In this document: in pieces, positions 1-9,443 of the stretch
Layout: each line of letters starts with the position of its first letter
Position numbering within the stretch: position 1 is the stretch's first letter
Assembly (NCBI GenBank): GCA_013154385.1
Contig: JAADCO010000151.1
Location: 1-9,443 of the forward strand
Origin: Thermodesulfobacteriota bacterium
GTDB taxonomy: Bacteria > Desulfobacterota > Thermodesulfobacteria > Thermodesulfobacteriales > Thermodesulfatatoraceae
Length of the DNA: 9,443 bases
Direction: 5' to 3'
Notes under the pieces: model-generated
What the model saw: only the letters and a program-made list of their open reading frames with translations
Database searches by the model: none
Told to the model about the DNA's origin: nothing
Position numbers and translations under genes: made by a program

Positions 1-50
1 TCGTCGCCTTTCTTCTCCAGCCCCTTGTCCGGGGAAGACTCACCGTCCAC
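1..50 (-). CDS. Start of an unidentified gene downstream of valS (partial)
   Basis: On the minus strand, just after the valS stop, a GTG codon at 50-48 is preceded at a 6-nt spacing by AAAGGGG (57-63), a good ribosome binding site. The frame then stays open to the window edge and encodes a hydrophilic, charged start (MDGESSPDKGLEKKGD). Only 16 codons are visible, so no family can be named. A second GTG in another frame (44-42) also stays open but has worse spacing from the same purine run. The 18-bp gap from valS suggests a co-transcribed gene. That this is a real gene is inferred from the ribosome binding site and the position alone. Confidence 0.4.
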   Translation of the reverse strand, partial: MDGESSPDKGLEKKGD

Positions 51-68
51 GTCGAGCCCCTTTGAAGC

Positions 69-2711
<2,643 letters not shown>

Positions 2712-2718
2712 CGGAAAA

Positions 2719-2725
2719 CCCTCCC
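2719..2725 (-). promoter_or_regulatory. Ribosome binding site of valS
   Basis: The minus strand reads GGGAGGG here, 7 nt before the GTG at 2711. It supports a GTG start and the MKELPKAYDF N-terminus normal for ValRS. Confidence 0.75.
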
Positions 2726-2746
2726 GAAATTTTCTGAGACCAAACG

Positions 2747-2777
2747 GTTATATACCCCTTTTTTGGCCCCCGAAAAA
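2747..2777 (-). promoter_or_regulatory. Possible valS promoter (weak)
   Basis: On the minus strand a TATATAAC stretch (2754-2747) could act as a -10 element about 36 nt before the valS GTG. At a 17-bp spacing the -35 position (2777-2772) reads TTTTTC, a poor match to TTGACA. The proposed -35 lies in the loop of the inverted repeat at 2761-2793. This rests on AT-rich composition and position only; valS may instead be read through from pilD. Confidence 0.25.
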
Positions 2778-2793
2778 GCTAAAGGGGCCAAAA
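2761..2793. repeat. 10-bp perfect inverted repeat between pilD and valS
   Basis: The arms TTTTGGCCCC (2761-2770) and GGGGCCAAAA (2784-2793) are exactly complementary, separated by a 13-base loop. The stem can grow by three more C:G pairs (2756-2758 with 2794-2796) if TT at 2759-2760 bulges out. The right arm encodes the last residues of the prepilin peptidase, and the loop contains its stop codon. On neither strand is the stem followed by a T-run (the minus strand continues with A residues and then GGGG), so it is not a classical intrinsic terminator. It could be an RNA hairpin that protects the pilD 3' end or sits in the valS leader. Its function is unknown. Confidence 0.6.
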
Positions 2794-3564
2794 GGGCAGG
2801 AGACGAGAGACGAGCTGGGGGGCAAAGAGGTGGATCAGGGCCCCCAGGGAAAGGAAGGGACCAAAAGGAATGGCAAAGGTCCTCTTTTCCTGCACCCGAA
2901 AGAGGAGCGCCAGAAGGACGCCTGTGAGCGCCCCCACCAGCGAAGAGATGAAGACCACGGGCACGAGGCTCCTTACGCCGAGAAAGGCCCCGATCATGGA
3001 AAGGAGCTTGAGGTCCCCGCCGCCTAGACCCTCCCTCTTGGTGAAAAAGTAATAGAACTCCGCCACCAGATAGAGCCCGCCGGCACCGCACAGGGCCCCG
3101 AGCAGGGCCTCGAGCGGAGTGGTCAGCGGGTTCCACGGTGAAAACAGGAGCCCCAGCACGATCCCCGGAAGGCTTATCTCGTCGGGGATGATCTGAAACT
3201 CGAGATCAATGAGGCTCACCACCAGGAGAGCGGCGGTGAAGGCAAAGAGGAAGAAGTAGGGGATCGAGAAACCGAAACGAGCCACCAGGGAGAGCGAAAG
3301 GAGCGCGGTGATGAGCTCCACCGCGGGATAGCGCTTGGGAATCGGGGCCCGACAGAAGCGACAGCGCCCGCGCAAAAGGAGATAGCTCAGGATGGGAATG
3401 TTGTCGTACCAGCGGATGGGCGTCTTGCACGAAGGGCAACGAGAGCGGGGGGAAACGATGGACTCCCCCCTGGGCAACCGATAGGCACAGACGTTGAGGA
3501 AACTTCCCACCAACGCCCCGAGGACAAAACCCAGGACCAGATGAAGAGGGTGAGGTGTGGTCAT
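2779..3564 (-). CDS. pilD: Type IV prepilin peptidase / N-methyltransferase (PilD/PulO family)
   Basis: Inner-membrane aspartic protease that cleaves the leader of type IV prepilins and type II secretion pseudopilins and usually N-methylates the new N-terminus. At 261 residues it has normal family length. It begins with a membrane helix (about 5-24) containing GALVGSFLNVCAYRLPRG, followed by the cytoplasmic methylase domain with two CxxC pairs (43/46 and 68/71) and the RWYDNIPILSYL stretch typical of bifunctional members. The peptidase domain has several membrane segments, a first catalytic-Asp region SLIDLEFQIIPDE (D120, with D128 nearby) and GGGDLK (D184, the GxGD-type motif). PFGPFL near residue 233 is also family-typical. 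The ATG overlaps the TGA of the upstream PilZ gene as ATGA, implying translational coupling. Pilins or secretins are not in the window, so its substrates cannot be told. Confidence 0.96.
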   Translation of the reverse strand: MTTPHPLHLVLGFVLGALVGSFLNVCAYRLPRGESIVSPRSRCPSCKTPIRWYDNIPILSYLLLRGRCRFCRAPIPKRYPAVELITALLSLSLVARFGFSIPYFFLFAFTAALLVVSLIDLEFQIIPDEISLPGIVLGLLFSPWNPLTTPLEALLGALCGAGGLYLVAEFYYFFTKREGLGGGDLKLLSMIGAFLGVRSLVPVVFISSLVGALTGVLLALLFRVQEKRTFAIPFGPFLSLGALIHLFAPQLVSRLLPFWPL

Positions 3565-3944
3565 CTCCGCGCCGTGCTCCCCAAACGTTGATAGAGTTTT
3601 CGCGCTTCTTCGAGGATGGGAAAGATCTTCACGAACTTGGCGTAAACCAGATGCAGGCGCCTGGGGAAGTAGATGAACTCAACACCCATCCCCAAGCGCG
3701 CCGGCGTGCCGTGATGAAGCACGATGCCCGTCACCGAAAGCGGCCCCACGCAGGGAAGAGAGAGCACCAGATTGACCTTGGTGCCCCGCGGCAGGAGCTT
3801 CTCCTTCGGGGCCTCGATGAAGCAGCCCCCGAGAGAGAGATCGCAAAGCGAGACCTGCATCTTCCTCTCGTTGAGAAAAGCGGGCAACCGACAGCAATAC
3901 CGCGGATACTTACGTCGGTCTATCTCCGGAGACATGGCCTGCAT
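3561..3944 (-). CDS. Small PilZ-domain protein (predicted c-di-GMP receptor)
   Basis: A 127-residue, probably cytoplasmic protein that is essentially a single PilZ domain. Both c-di-GMP-binding signatures are present: the RxxxR motif as RRKYPR (R11 and R15) near the N-terminus, and the D/NxSxxG motif as DLSLGG (D35, S37, G40). The beta-barrel then runs to about residue 95 (GMGVEFIYF), followed by a short C-terminal helix (about 98-122). PilZ proteins commonly link c-di-GMP to type IV pilus assembly, motility, exopolysaccharide or transcription; which applies here is not visible. The gene begins 4 nt after the methyltransferase stop and ends in an ATGA overlap with pilD. The start could be the first ATG (3944) or the second, three codons on; neither has a strong ribosome binding site, fitting translational coupling. 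The domain call is secure; the pilus role is inferred from context. Confidence 0.9.
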   Translation of the reverse strand: MQAMSPEIDRRKYPRYCCRLPAFLNERKMQVSLCDLSLGGCFIEAPKEKLLPRGTKVNLVLSLPCVGPLSVTGIVLHHGTPARLGMGVEFIYFPRRLHLVYAKFVKIFPILEEARKLYQRLGSTARR

Positions 3945-3948
3945 ACTA

Positions 3949-5082
3949 CTACCATCGAACCTTCCGAAAAAGCTCTTGACCGCGGCCCCGAAAGACGTTG
4001 ACGTCGAGACCGCCGTGCTGAAAGACCGCCACCCGTCGGAGGGGAACCCCCTTGAGGGGTTCTTTGTCCGGGGAGAGGAAGACCACCACCCAGTCCTTGA
4101 ACCTTTCCCTCACCACCCGGGCCAGGAGATGATAGGCCGTCTTCGACAGGCGCTCACCGTAAGGCGGATTGGTGACCAGATAGCCGAAGGGGGCTGGCGG
4201 GTGGAGGTCACGCACGTCGCAGATCTCGAAGCGCACGAATCCGTCCACCCGCGCGGCGCGGGCGTTTTCCCGGGCGGCTTCCACGGCCTGCGCGCTTATG
4301 TCGCTCCCCAGGATGAGGGCCTCTGGCGGATGCACCCTGGCCCGGGCCTCCGCGCGCAGTTCCTCCCAGAGAGAGGGATCGAAGTTGCGCCACTCCTCGA
4401 AGAAGAAGGAGCGATGAAGCCCCGGTGCCAGATCAGCGGCCATCATGGCGGCCTCGATGACGATGGTCCCGGTGCCGCAGAAGGGGTCGAGAAAAGGCGC
4501 CCGATGATCCCAGCCGGAAAGAAGGACCAGGGCCGCAGCCAGGTTTTCCCGCAGGGGAGCAGGCCCCGGCGCCACCTTGTAGCCCCGCTTGAAGAGATCG
4601 CGCCCGGAGGTGTCTATCCGCAAGAGGACCCGATCACGGAAGAGGCGCACCACGATGAGCGGGGCTTCTTCGTCTTTGGTCAGTTCGAGTTCGCGCGAAA
4701 GCCGTGCCGAAATGCCCTTGAGCACCCGCTCGGCCACGGCACCGGAGTGATAGAGCCGCGACTTGCGGCAGGTGGCCCTGATCCTCACCTTCTCGGCGCG
4801 CGAAAGATAGATCTCCCAGGGGTAACGCGCCACGCGCGAGACGAGCTCCCTGAAGGAGACGGCCCGAAACTCCGCCACCTTCAGGAGCACCCGCGAAGCG
4901 GTGCGCAACCAGAGGTTGGCCAAATAGAGCTCGCGAAGCCCGCCGCGGAAGGTGACCCCTCCGGCCTCCATGTGCGGCGAAAGCCCCAGGGAGGAGAGCT
5001 CCCCGGCCGTCACCTTTTCCAGACCCGGTGGGGTGACCGCAAAGAGTTCAAGGACTGTTTCCGCTGGTTTCGCTCTTTCCAT
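3949..5082 (-). CDS. THUMP-domain class I SAM-dependent RNA methyltransferase (RlmL/YpsC-like)
   Basis: Predicted 23S rRNA guanine-N2 methyltransferase of the COG0116/UPF0020 family, resembling the N-terminal half of E. coli RlmL (m2G2445) and stand-alone YpsC-type proteins. From the chosen ATG it has 377 residues. The N-terminus (LELFAVTPPGLEKVTAGEL) is the family's usual opening, followed by a THUMP RNA-binding region (about 45-155). The Rossmann methyltransferase domain has DPFCGTGTI (199-207, SAM binding), GSDISAQAVEAARENA (259-274) and the catalytic NPPYGERL (305-312). It lacks the C-terminal RlmK half found in enterobacterial fusions. The frame is open to 5172, but the 30 extra residues are low-complexity and run antiparallel-free inside the kinase gene, so ATG 5082 fits the family better. 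That start overlaps the kinase by 35 bp. The exact rRNA target is inferred. Confidence 0.93.
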   Translation of the reverse strand: MERAKPAETVLELFAVTPPGLEKVTAGELSSLGLSPHMEAGGVTFRGGLRELYLANLWLRTASRVLLKVAEFRAVSFRELVSRVARYPWEIYLSRAEKVRIRATCRKSRLYHSGAVAERVLKGISARLSRELELTKDEEAPLIVVRLFRDRVLLRIDTSGRDLFKRGYKVAPGPAPLRENLAAALVLLSGWDHRAPFLDPFCGTGTIVIEAAMMAADLAPGLHRSFFFEEWRNFDPSLWEELRAEARARVHPPEALILGSDISAQAVEAARENARAARVDGFVRFEICDVRDLHPPAPFGYLVTNPPYGERLSKTAYHLLARVVRERFKDWVVVFLSPDKEPLKGVPLRRVAVFQHGGLDVNVFRGRGQELFRKVRW

Positions 5083-6580
5083 GACAGCTCTGATAGAAGG
5101 GGCAACGACGACACTCGGCGATCTTCTGGGCGTAGATGCCCATGGGTCGGCCTTCGCACATGGTGCCGGCAATGGCCCAGCAGATGCGCCCGAAGTAAGG
5201 ATAAGCCGGACAGCGGCGCGACGGGTCCTTTTCGATACCGCACTTGAGGTATTCCCAGCACGGGGTCTTCTGGTCCTCCTCCTCGCTCTGATAGGGAAAG
5301 TAGAGGGTAAAGGTCGAACCCCGCCCCACCTCGCTTTCCACCCGCACGAAACCGCGGTGTTCCTCCATGATCTTGCGCACGATGGTGAGCCCCAGGCCCG
5401 TGCCCACGCCGACCTTTTTGGTGGAGTAGAAGGGCTCGAAGATGAGATCTATCTTCTCCGGCGGGATGCCCGGGCCGTTGTCCTCCACCGAGACCGTGGC
5501 CCAGGTGATTTCGTTGTGAAAGGCGCGGCCCGTGCGCACGCGCACCCATCCTCCCCGTCCCTTCTCGGCCACGGCGTCCAGGGCGTTGGTGAGGAGGTTC
5601 TCCACGGCCTGCTTGACGCTCGGCGGGTTGAGATACACGCGCGGGACGTGGGGATCGTACTCCTCAAGGAGCTCCACGCCTTCGGGGAGGGCAAAACGCC
5701 GACAGAACTCCACCGCCTCCCGCACCACCTGGTTCAGGTCTCCGCGCTTGAGTTCGTGGGCCATGCCCGAGGACAGGGCGAGGAGGTCGCGCAGGATGGA
5801 CTCCAGACGCGAGGCCTCGTGGAGGATGATGCGCACGTACTCCCTCTCCTTGCTCCCTTCAGGGACCACCTTCTCCAGGCGCCGGGCCATGCCGCCCAGG
5901 GCGGTGAGCGGGTTCCTTATCTCGTGGGCGATGTCCATGGTGAGACGCCCGAGGGCGGAGAACTTCTCGGCCTGGATGAGCTTGTCCTGCATGCGCTTGA
6001 GGTTGGCCAGCGAGTCTGCCAGACGCCGGTTCAACTCCTCGATCTGCTCCTTGTCGCGGCGAAGTTTTTCGGAAAGGAGCCCCAGAGGCACGGCGATGAG
6101 ATAGAGGAAGGAGACGCGCAGGGCAAAGTCGGTCCAGTGGATGGTGGCCAGATGGGGCCTCACGTTGAGGAAATAGAGAAAGGCCGAGACCGTGGCCACC
6201 AGGAGCCCGAAGCGCAGGCCGAAGTAGAAGGCATGGAGGGCCGTCAGCAGATAGTAGCCGAGAAAGAAGCTGTTGTCGTAACGGCTGATGAAGTTCACGA
6301 GCGAAAAGACGAAGGCCAGATCGAGAACCAGGGAGACCACGTAGATGCGCCGCACCTGTTGGGGGAAACGCCACACCGCGACGAAGAGGAGGAGGCTGTA
6401 GAGGGAAAAGGCCACCAGCGCCTTGATCAGGGCCTCACGTTCACCGGGAGAGACCGGGGCCAAGAGGAGCCACATCGTTCCCCCGACCACGGCCACCAGC
6501 CGCAGGGCAAAGAAGAGGAGATCAATAGGAGAGAGGGTCTTTCGGCCCCTGGCCCAAAGACGAGAAAAAAACGCCTTCAA
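5048..6580 (-). CDS. Membrane sensor histidine kinase with C-terminal two-CW cysteine module
   Basis: A 510-residue two-component sensor. About six hydrophobic segments (near 21-41, 53-70, 78-97, 105-120, 122-140, 152-170) form a membrane sensor with no large periplasmic domain, followed by a charged coiled-coil linker (172-208). HisKA has the phosphoacceptor H219 in AHEIRNPLTALGG. The HATPase domain has the N box NLLTNALDA (328-336), G1 DNGPG (367-371), F box FEPFYSTK and G2 GTGLGL (393-398). After it comes a cysteine-rich tail (441-499) with Cys at 441, 447, 457, 468, 475, 490, 493 and 499, including two CW pairs (441-442, 468-469), matching the 'two-CW' domain known from kinases and chemotaxis receptors of anaerobes. 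Metal or redox sensing by the tail is inference. The start is TTG at 6580 with GGTGA 6 nt upstream; an in-frame TGA lies just before it. No response regulator gene is in the window. Confidence 0.95.
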   Translation of the reverse strand: MKAFFSRLWARGRKTLSPIDLLFFALRLVAVVGGTMWLLLAPVSPGEREALIKALVAFSLYSLLLFVAVWRFPQQVRRIYVVSLVLDLAFVFSLVNFISRYDNSFFLGYYLLTALHAFYFGLRFGLLVATVSAFLYFLNVRPHLATIHWTDFALRVSFLYLIAVPLGLLSEKLRRDKEQIEELNRRLADSLANLKRMQDKLIQAEKFSALGRLTMDIAHEIRNPLTALGGMARRLEKVVPEGSKEREYVRIILHEASRLESILRDLLALSSGMAHELKRGDLNQVVREAVEFCRRFALPEGVELLEEYDPHVPRVYLNPPSVKQAVENLLTNALDAVAEKGRGGWVRVRTGRAFHNEITWATVSVEDNGPGIPPEKIDLIFEPFYSTKKVGVGTGLGLTIVRKIMEEHRGFVRVESEVGRGSTFTLYFPYQSEEEDQKTPCWEYLKCGIEKDPSRRCPAYPYFGRICWAIAGTMCEGRPMGIYAQKIAECRRCPFYQSCHGKSETSGNSP

Positions 6581-6586
6581 TATCCG

Positions 6587-6591
6587 TCACC
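6587..6591 (-). promoter_or_regulatory. Ribosome binding site deciding the TTG start of the histidine kinase
   Basis: The minus strand reads GGTGA, 6 nt before the TTG at 6580. The TGA within it is in frame with the kinase, so no earlier start is available and the next in-frame candidates lie deeper in the protein. This supports a non-ATG start. Confidence 0.6.
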
Positions 6592-6595
6592 CGTG

Positions 6596-6646
6596 GCAAA
6601 ACGCTGAAACATTGTTATTTATAAAACTTTCTCTCACAAATCGCCA
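6596..6646. promoter_or_regulatory. Divergent promoter region between the histidine kinase and argF
   Basis: This AT-rich island lies in the 84-bp gap between two divergent genes, so it should hold both promoters. On the minus strand TTGTGA (6639-6634) and AACAAT (6616-6611) lie 17 bp apart and would start transcription about 24 nt before the kinase TTG. On the plus strand TTGTTA (6612-6617) with CACAAA (6635-6640), also 17 bp apart, is a weaker pair; TATAAA (6620-6625) is an alternative -10 with no good -35. The proposed elements overlap, so the two directions may compete. No ARG-box-like palindrome (ArgR site) is seen. Location is inferred mainly from gene orientation. Confidence 0.4.
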
Positions 6647-6652
6647 ATGGCC

Positions 6653-6658
6653 GGAGGG
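6653..6658 (+). promoter_or_regulatory. Ribosome binding site of argF
   Basis: GGAGGG lies 6 nt upstream of the ATG at 6665. It falls inside the frame of an earlier ATG at 6647, arguing that 6665 is the real start and that the six extra residues (MAGGRT) are not translated. Confidence 0.85.
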
Positions 6659-6664
6659 CGAACC

Positions 6665-7573
<909 letters not shown>

Positions 7574-7614
7574 ACTCCCCTCTCCGGGCCGTGGATGGTA
7601 TCCTCTAGTCCATC

Positions 7615-9443
7615 ATGGGGCAAATCAAGAGCATCCGGGCCCGGGCCTTTCTCCCCACCCTCATAGGAAACGTCCCCCAGGAAGAGCTCTTCTCTCCGGA
7701 AACGACCTTCGTCTTCCCCACCCGCCGCGCGGGGCTCTTCTTTCGCTACCACCTCTGGCAAAAGGACCCGAAGCCCAAGTTCCTGCCGCGCATCGTGAGC
7801 ATCGCCGATCTGGTGAACGAACTGGCCACGAGACTGGACCCCCGCCCCCTGCTCCCCAGGGCAGACCAGGCCTGGATCCTCTGGGAGCTGGTCCGCGAGC
7901 GTCCTCCGTTTGCCGAAGTGGCCCAGAGCTTCGACCGGTTCTTCCCCTGGGGCCTGAGATTGGCCGAGGTGCTCGACCAGCTCGACCGCGAAATGGTAAA
8001 CGCCACGAACATCCCCTATCCTCCGGAAGAGGAGCTTCCCGCTGAAGCGCGCCTCTTCCTTGAACACCTGGGGGAGATACAGCAGGCCTTCCGCGAGCGC
8101 CTCAACGACCTGGGGCTCATCACTTCGGGGCTTCGCCTCCGGCTCCTGGCCGAGGGGATAGAAAGCCTCCCCTTCCCCGAAGGGCCTCTTCATCTGGCGG
8201 GATTCTTCATGTTCACCCGCGCGGAGCGCGCCATCTTCAAGCACTGGCTCAACCGCGGGGCAACCCTCTGGTGGCGGGAAGATCATCGCGGGCTTACCGA
8301 CATCTTCGCCCGCCACGAGCGCTACTTCGGGCTCAAGGCCGAACCCGTGGGGGACCCGCCGCCGAGGCCGGAGATCCACTTCTACGAAGCCCCGGACGTG
8401 CACCACGAAATCAAGGCCCTGGTGAAGCGCCTCCCGGCGGAGATCTCTGCGCCGGACGACACCCTCATCCTCCTCTGCGCCGCGGGTCATCTCATTCCCC
8501 TGCTCTACGAGCTGCCGGAGGAGATGCCCGTAAACGTGACCCTGGGCTATCCCCTCTTCCGCACGCCCCTGGCCAACCTGTTCGTGCTCTTCATGGAGCT
8601 GGTGGAAGGCCGTCAGGGAAGCGAAGTCTACGTCCCGGCCTATCTGCGCCTCATCAAGCACCCCTATCTGCGCGGGCTTAAGGCCGGAGACAAGCCCGCC
8701 AGCGTGGTCTTCCACCTCCTCGAGGAAAGGCTCCGCGACCACGGAAGCCCATACCTTTCCCTCGAGGCCATCGAAGGCCTCACCAACGAGCGGGACTTCC
8801 TGGTGCGGTTCCATCACGAGCTGGTGAAACCCTGGCTCCGGGTGGAAACCGCCTACGACCTGGCCCAGGTGTTGCGGCGCACGGTCTCGCGCGTGCTGGC
8901 CCCGCGGCTTGAAAAACTCACCCAGGACGAAACCCCGGAAACCCTCCTCGAACGGGCCTTTCTCTTCGCCTTTGAGAGCGAGGTCCTTCCGAGCCTGGAG
9001 CGGGTCTCCTTTGCCCGCGTGGGCCTAAGACCGAAGACCCTCTTCTCCTTCCTGCGCGACCTCCTGCGAAACATCCGGGCCCCGTTCGAAGGAGAACCGC
9101 TTGAGGGCCTCCAGATCATGGGGCTCCTCGAAACGAGGCTCCTCTCCTTCCGCCGGGTCATGGTGCTCGACGCCAACGAGGGTTACCTCCCCTCGGTGGA
9201 GGAGATAAACCCCATCCTCCCCGAAGGAGTGAAACCCCTCCTCGGTCTTCCGCCGCGCGAACGGGAGGAGATCATCGAGCGCTATCACTTCTTCGGTCTC
9301 GTGGACGGGGCCGAAGAAGTGCACCTCTTCTATCAGAGCACGATCAGCGGCAAGGGAGAGACCCTGGGCAAGAAGCTCCGCAGCCGCTACGTGGAGAGGC
9401 TCCTCTGGGAGGAAGAGGAACAGGTCGGCCGCCTCCTCCCGGA
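7615..9443 (+). CDS. AddB-like double-strand-break repair protein (partial, N-terminal 609 codons)
   Basis: Open from ATG 7615 to the window edge with no stop; an in-frame TAG at 7606-7608 excludes an earlier ATG or GTG start. The protein resembles AddB-like members of the AddAB/RecB superfamily (COG3857-like), which act with a UvrD-type AddA helicase-nuclease to resect DNA ends for RecA loading. Family features are FVFPTRRAGLFFRYHL (32-47), VNVTLGYPLFRTPLANLF (306-323) and the strongly conserved GLQIMGLLETRLLSFRRV followed by DANEGYLPS (498-527), the AddB version of a helicase motif. No Walker A (GxxGxGKT) precedes the FPTRRA strand, so this subunit is probably not an ATPase. The C-terminal PD-(D/E)XK nuclease and iron-sulfur cysteines would lie beyond the edge and cannot be checked. 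No clear ribosome binding site is seen, so translation may depend on argF. Confidence 0.85.
   Translation, partial: MGQIKSIRARAFLPTLIGNVPQEELFSPETTFVFPTRRAGLFFRYHLWQKDPKPKFLPRIVSIADLVNELATRLDPRPLLPRADQAWILWELVRERPPFAEVAQSFDRFFPWGLRLAEVLDQLDREMVNATNIPYPPEEELPAEARLFLEHLGEIQQAFRERLNDLGLITSGLRLRLLAEGIESLPFPEGPLHLAGFFMFTRAERAIFKHWLNRGATLWWREDHRGLTDIFARHERYFGLKAEPVGDPPPRPEIHFYEAPDVHHEIKALVKRLPAEISAPDDTLILLCAAGHLIPLLYELPEEMPVNVTLGYPLFRTPLANLFVLFMELVEGRQGSEVYVPAYLRLIKHPYLRGLKAGDKPASVVFHLLEERLRDHGSPYLSLEAIEGLTNERDFLVRFHHELVKPWLRVETAYDLAQVLRRTVSRVLAPRLEKLTQDETPETLLERAFLFAFESEVLPSLERVSFARVGLRPKTLFSFLRDLLRNIRAPFEGEPLEGLQIMGLLETRLLSFRRVMVLDANEGYLPSVEEINPILPEGVKPLLGLPPREREEIIERYHFFGLVDGAEEVHLFYQSTISGKGETLGKKLRSRYVERLLWEEEEQVGRLLP

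Noticed and set aside
2712..2778. T-box riboswitch or tRNA-like leader upstream of valS
   Set aside because: The gap is only 67 bp, too short for a T-box, and no T-box core sequence is seen.
2761..2793. Intrinsic terminator for pilD
   Set aside because: The stem is strong, but the minus-strand transcript has A residues, not a T-run, after it, and the plus strand likewise lacks a T-run.
3724..5247. A 507-codon plus-strand open frame opposite the methyltransferase and PilZ genes
   Set aside because: It spans several real genes on the other strand, has compositionally biased sequence and no motifs. Long antisense frames are expected at this G+C.
4952..6607. A 551-codon plus-strand open frame opposite the histidine kinase
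   Set aside because: Antisense to the complete HisKA and HATPase motifs; low-complexity Glu/Gly/His-rich translation without a family signature.
8271..8681. A 136-codon plus-strand open frame inside the addB-like gene
   Set aside because: It lies in a different frame from the continuous AddB-like reading frame and is rich in Arg, Pro, Gly and Ala without motifs; no frameshift is needed to explain the region.

Overview
This GC-rich window (roughly 60% G+C by eye) is almost wholly coding. The proteins are rich in Glu, Lys, Arg and Leu, and the intergenic gaps are very short. A histidine kinase ends in a 'two-CW' cysteine module of the kind often seen in sulfate-reducing and related anaerobic bacteria, and the ValRS has two pairs of CxxC zinc knuckles as in Thermus ValRS. 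I infer a Gram-negative bacterium, possibly a thermophilic one such as a Thermodesulfobacteriota member. That placement rests on protein style, not on a marker gene.

Layout. The left two thirds (1-6580) is one minus-strand gene train, read from right to left: a membrane histidine kinase with a C-terminal two-CW module (5048-6580); a THUMP-type 23S rRNA guanine-N2 methyltransferase-like protein overlapping the kinase by 35 bp (3949-5082); a small PilZ-domain protein 4 nt further on (3561-3944); a type IV prepilin peptidase coupled to it by an ATGA overlap (2779-3564); then, after a 67-bp gap holding a strong inverted repeat and a possible promoter, valine-tRNA ligase (69-2711); and finally the first codons of a probable further gene running off the left edge (1-50). 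The right third is on the plus strand. Ornithine carbamoyltransferase (6665-7573) diverges from the kinase across an 84-bp AT-rich gap, followed 41 bp later by the N-terminal 609 codons of an AddB-like recombination protein (7615-9443, running off the right edge).

How the genes fit together. The minus-strand cluster mixes sensing (histidine kinase), c-di-GMP response (PilZ), export and pilin maturation (prepilin peptidase) and translation (rRNA methylation, tRNA charging). The close packing suggests co-transcription, at least from the kinase to the peptidase. The PilZ-prepilin peptidase pair is the part most likely to reflect a shared function (type IV pili, type II secretion or surface motility). 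The plus-strand genes are arginine biosynthesis and double-strand-break repair, with no obvious link beyond adjacency.

I see no RNA genes, CRISPR arrays, insertion sequences, phage genes or attachment sites, and no gene-free stretch over 300 bases. I found no convincing undescribed system. The most interesting points are the two-CW histidine kinase without an adjacent response regulator, the coupled PilZ/prepilin peptidase genes, the AddB-like protein lacking the canonical N-terminal Walker A, and the unexplained inverted repeat between pilD and valS.
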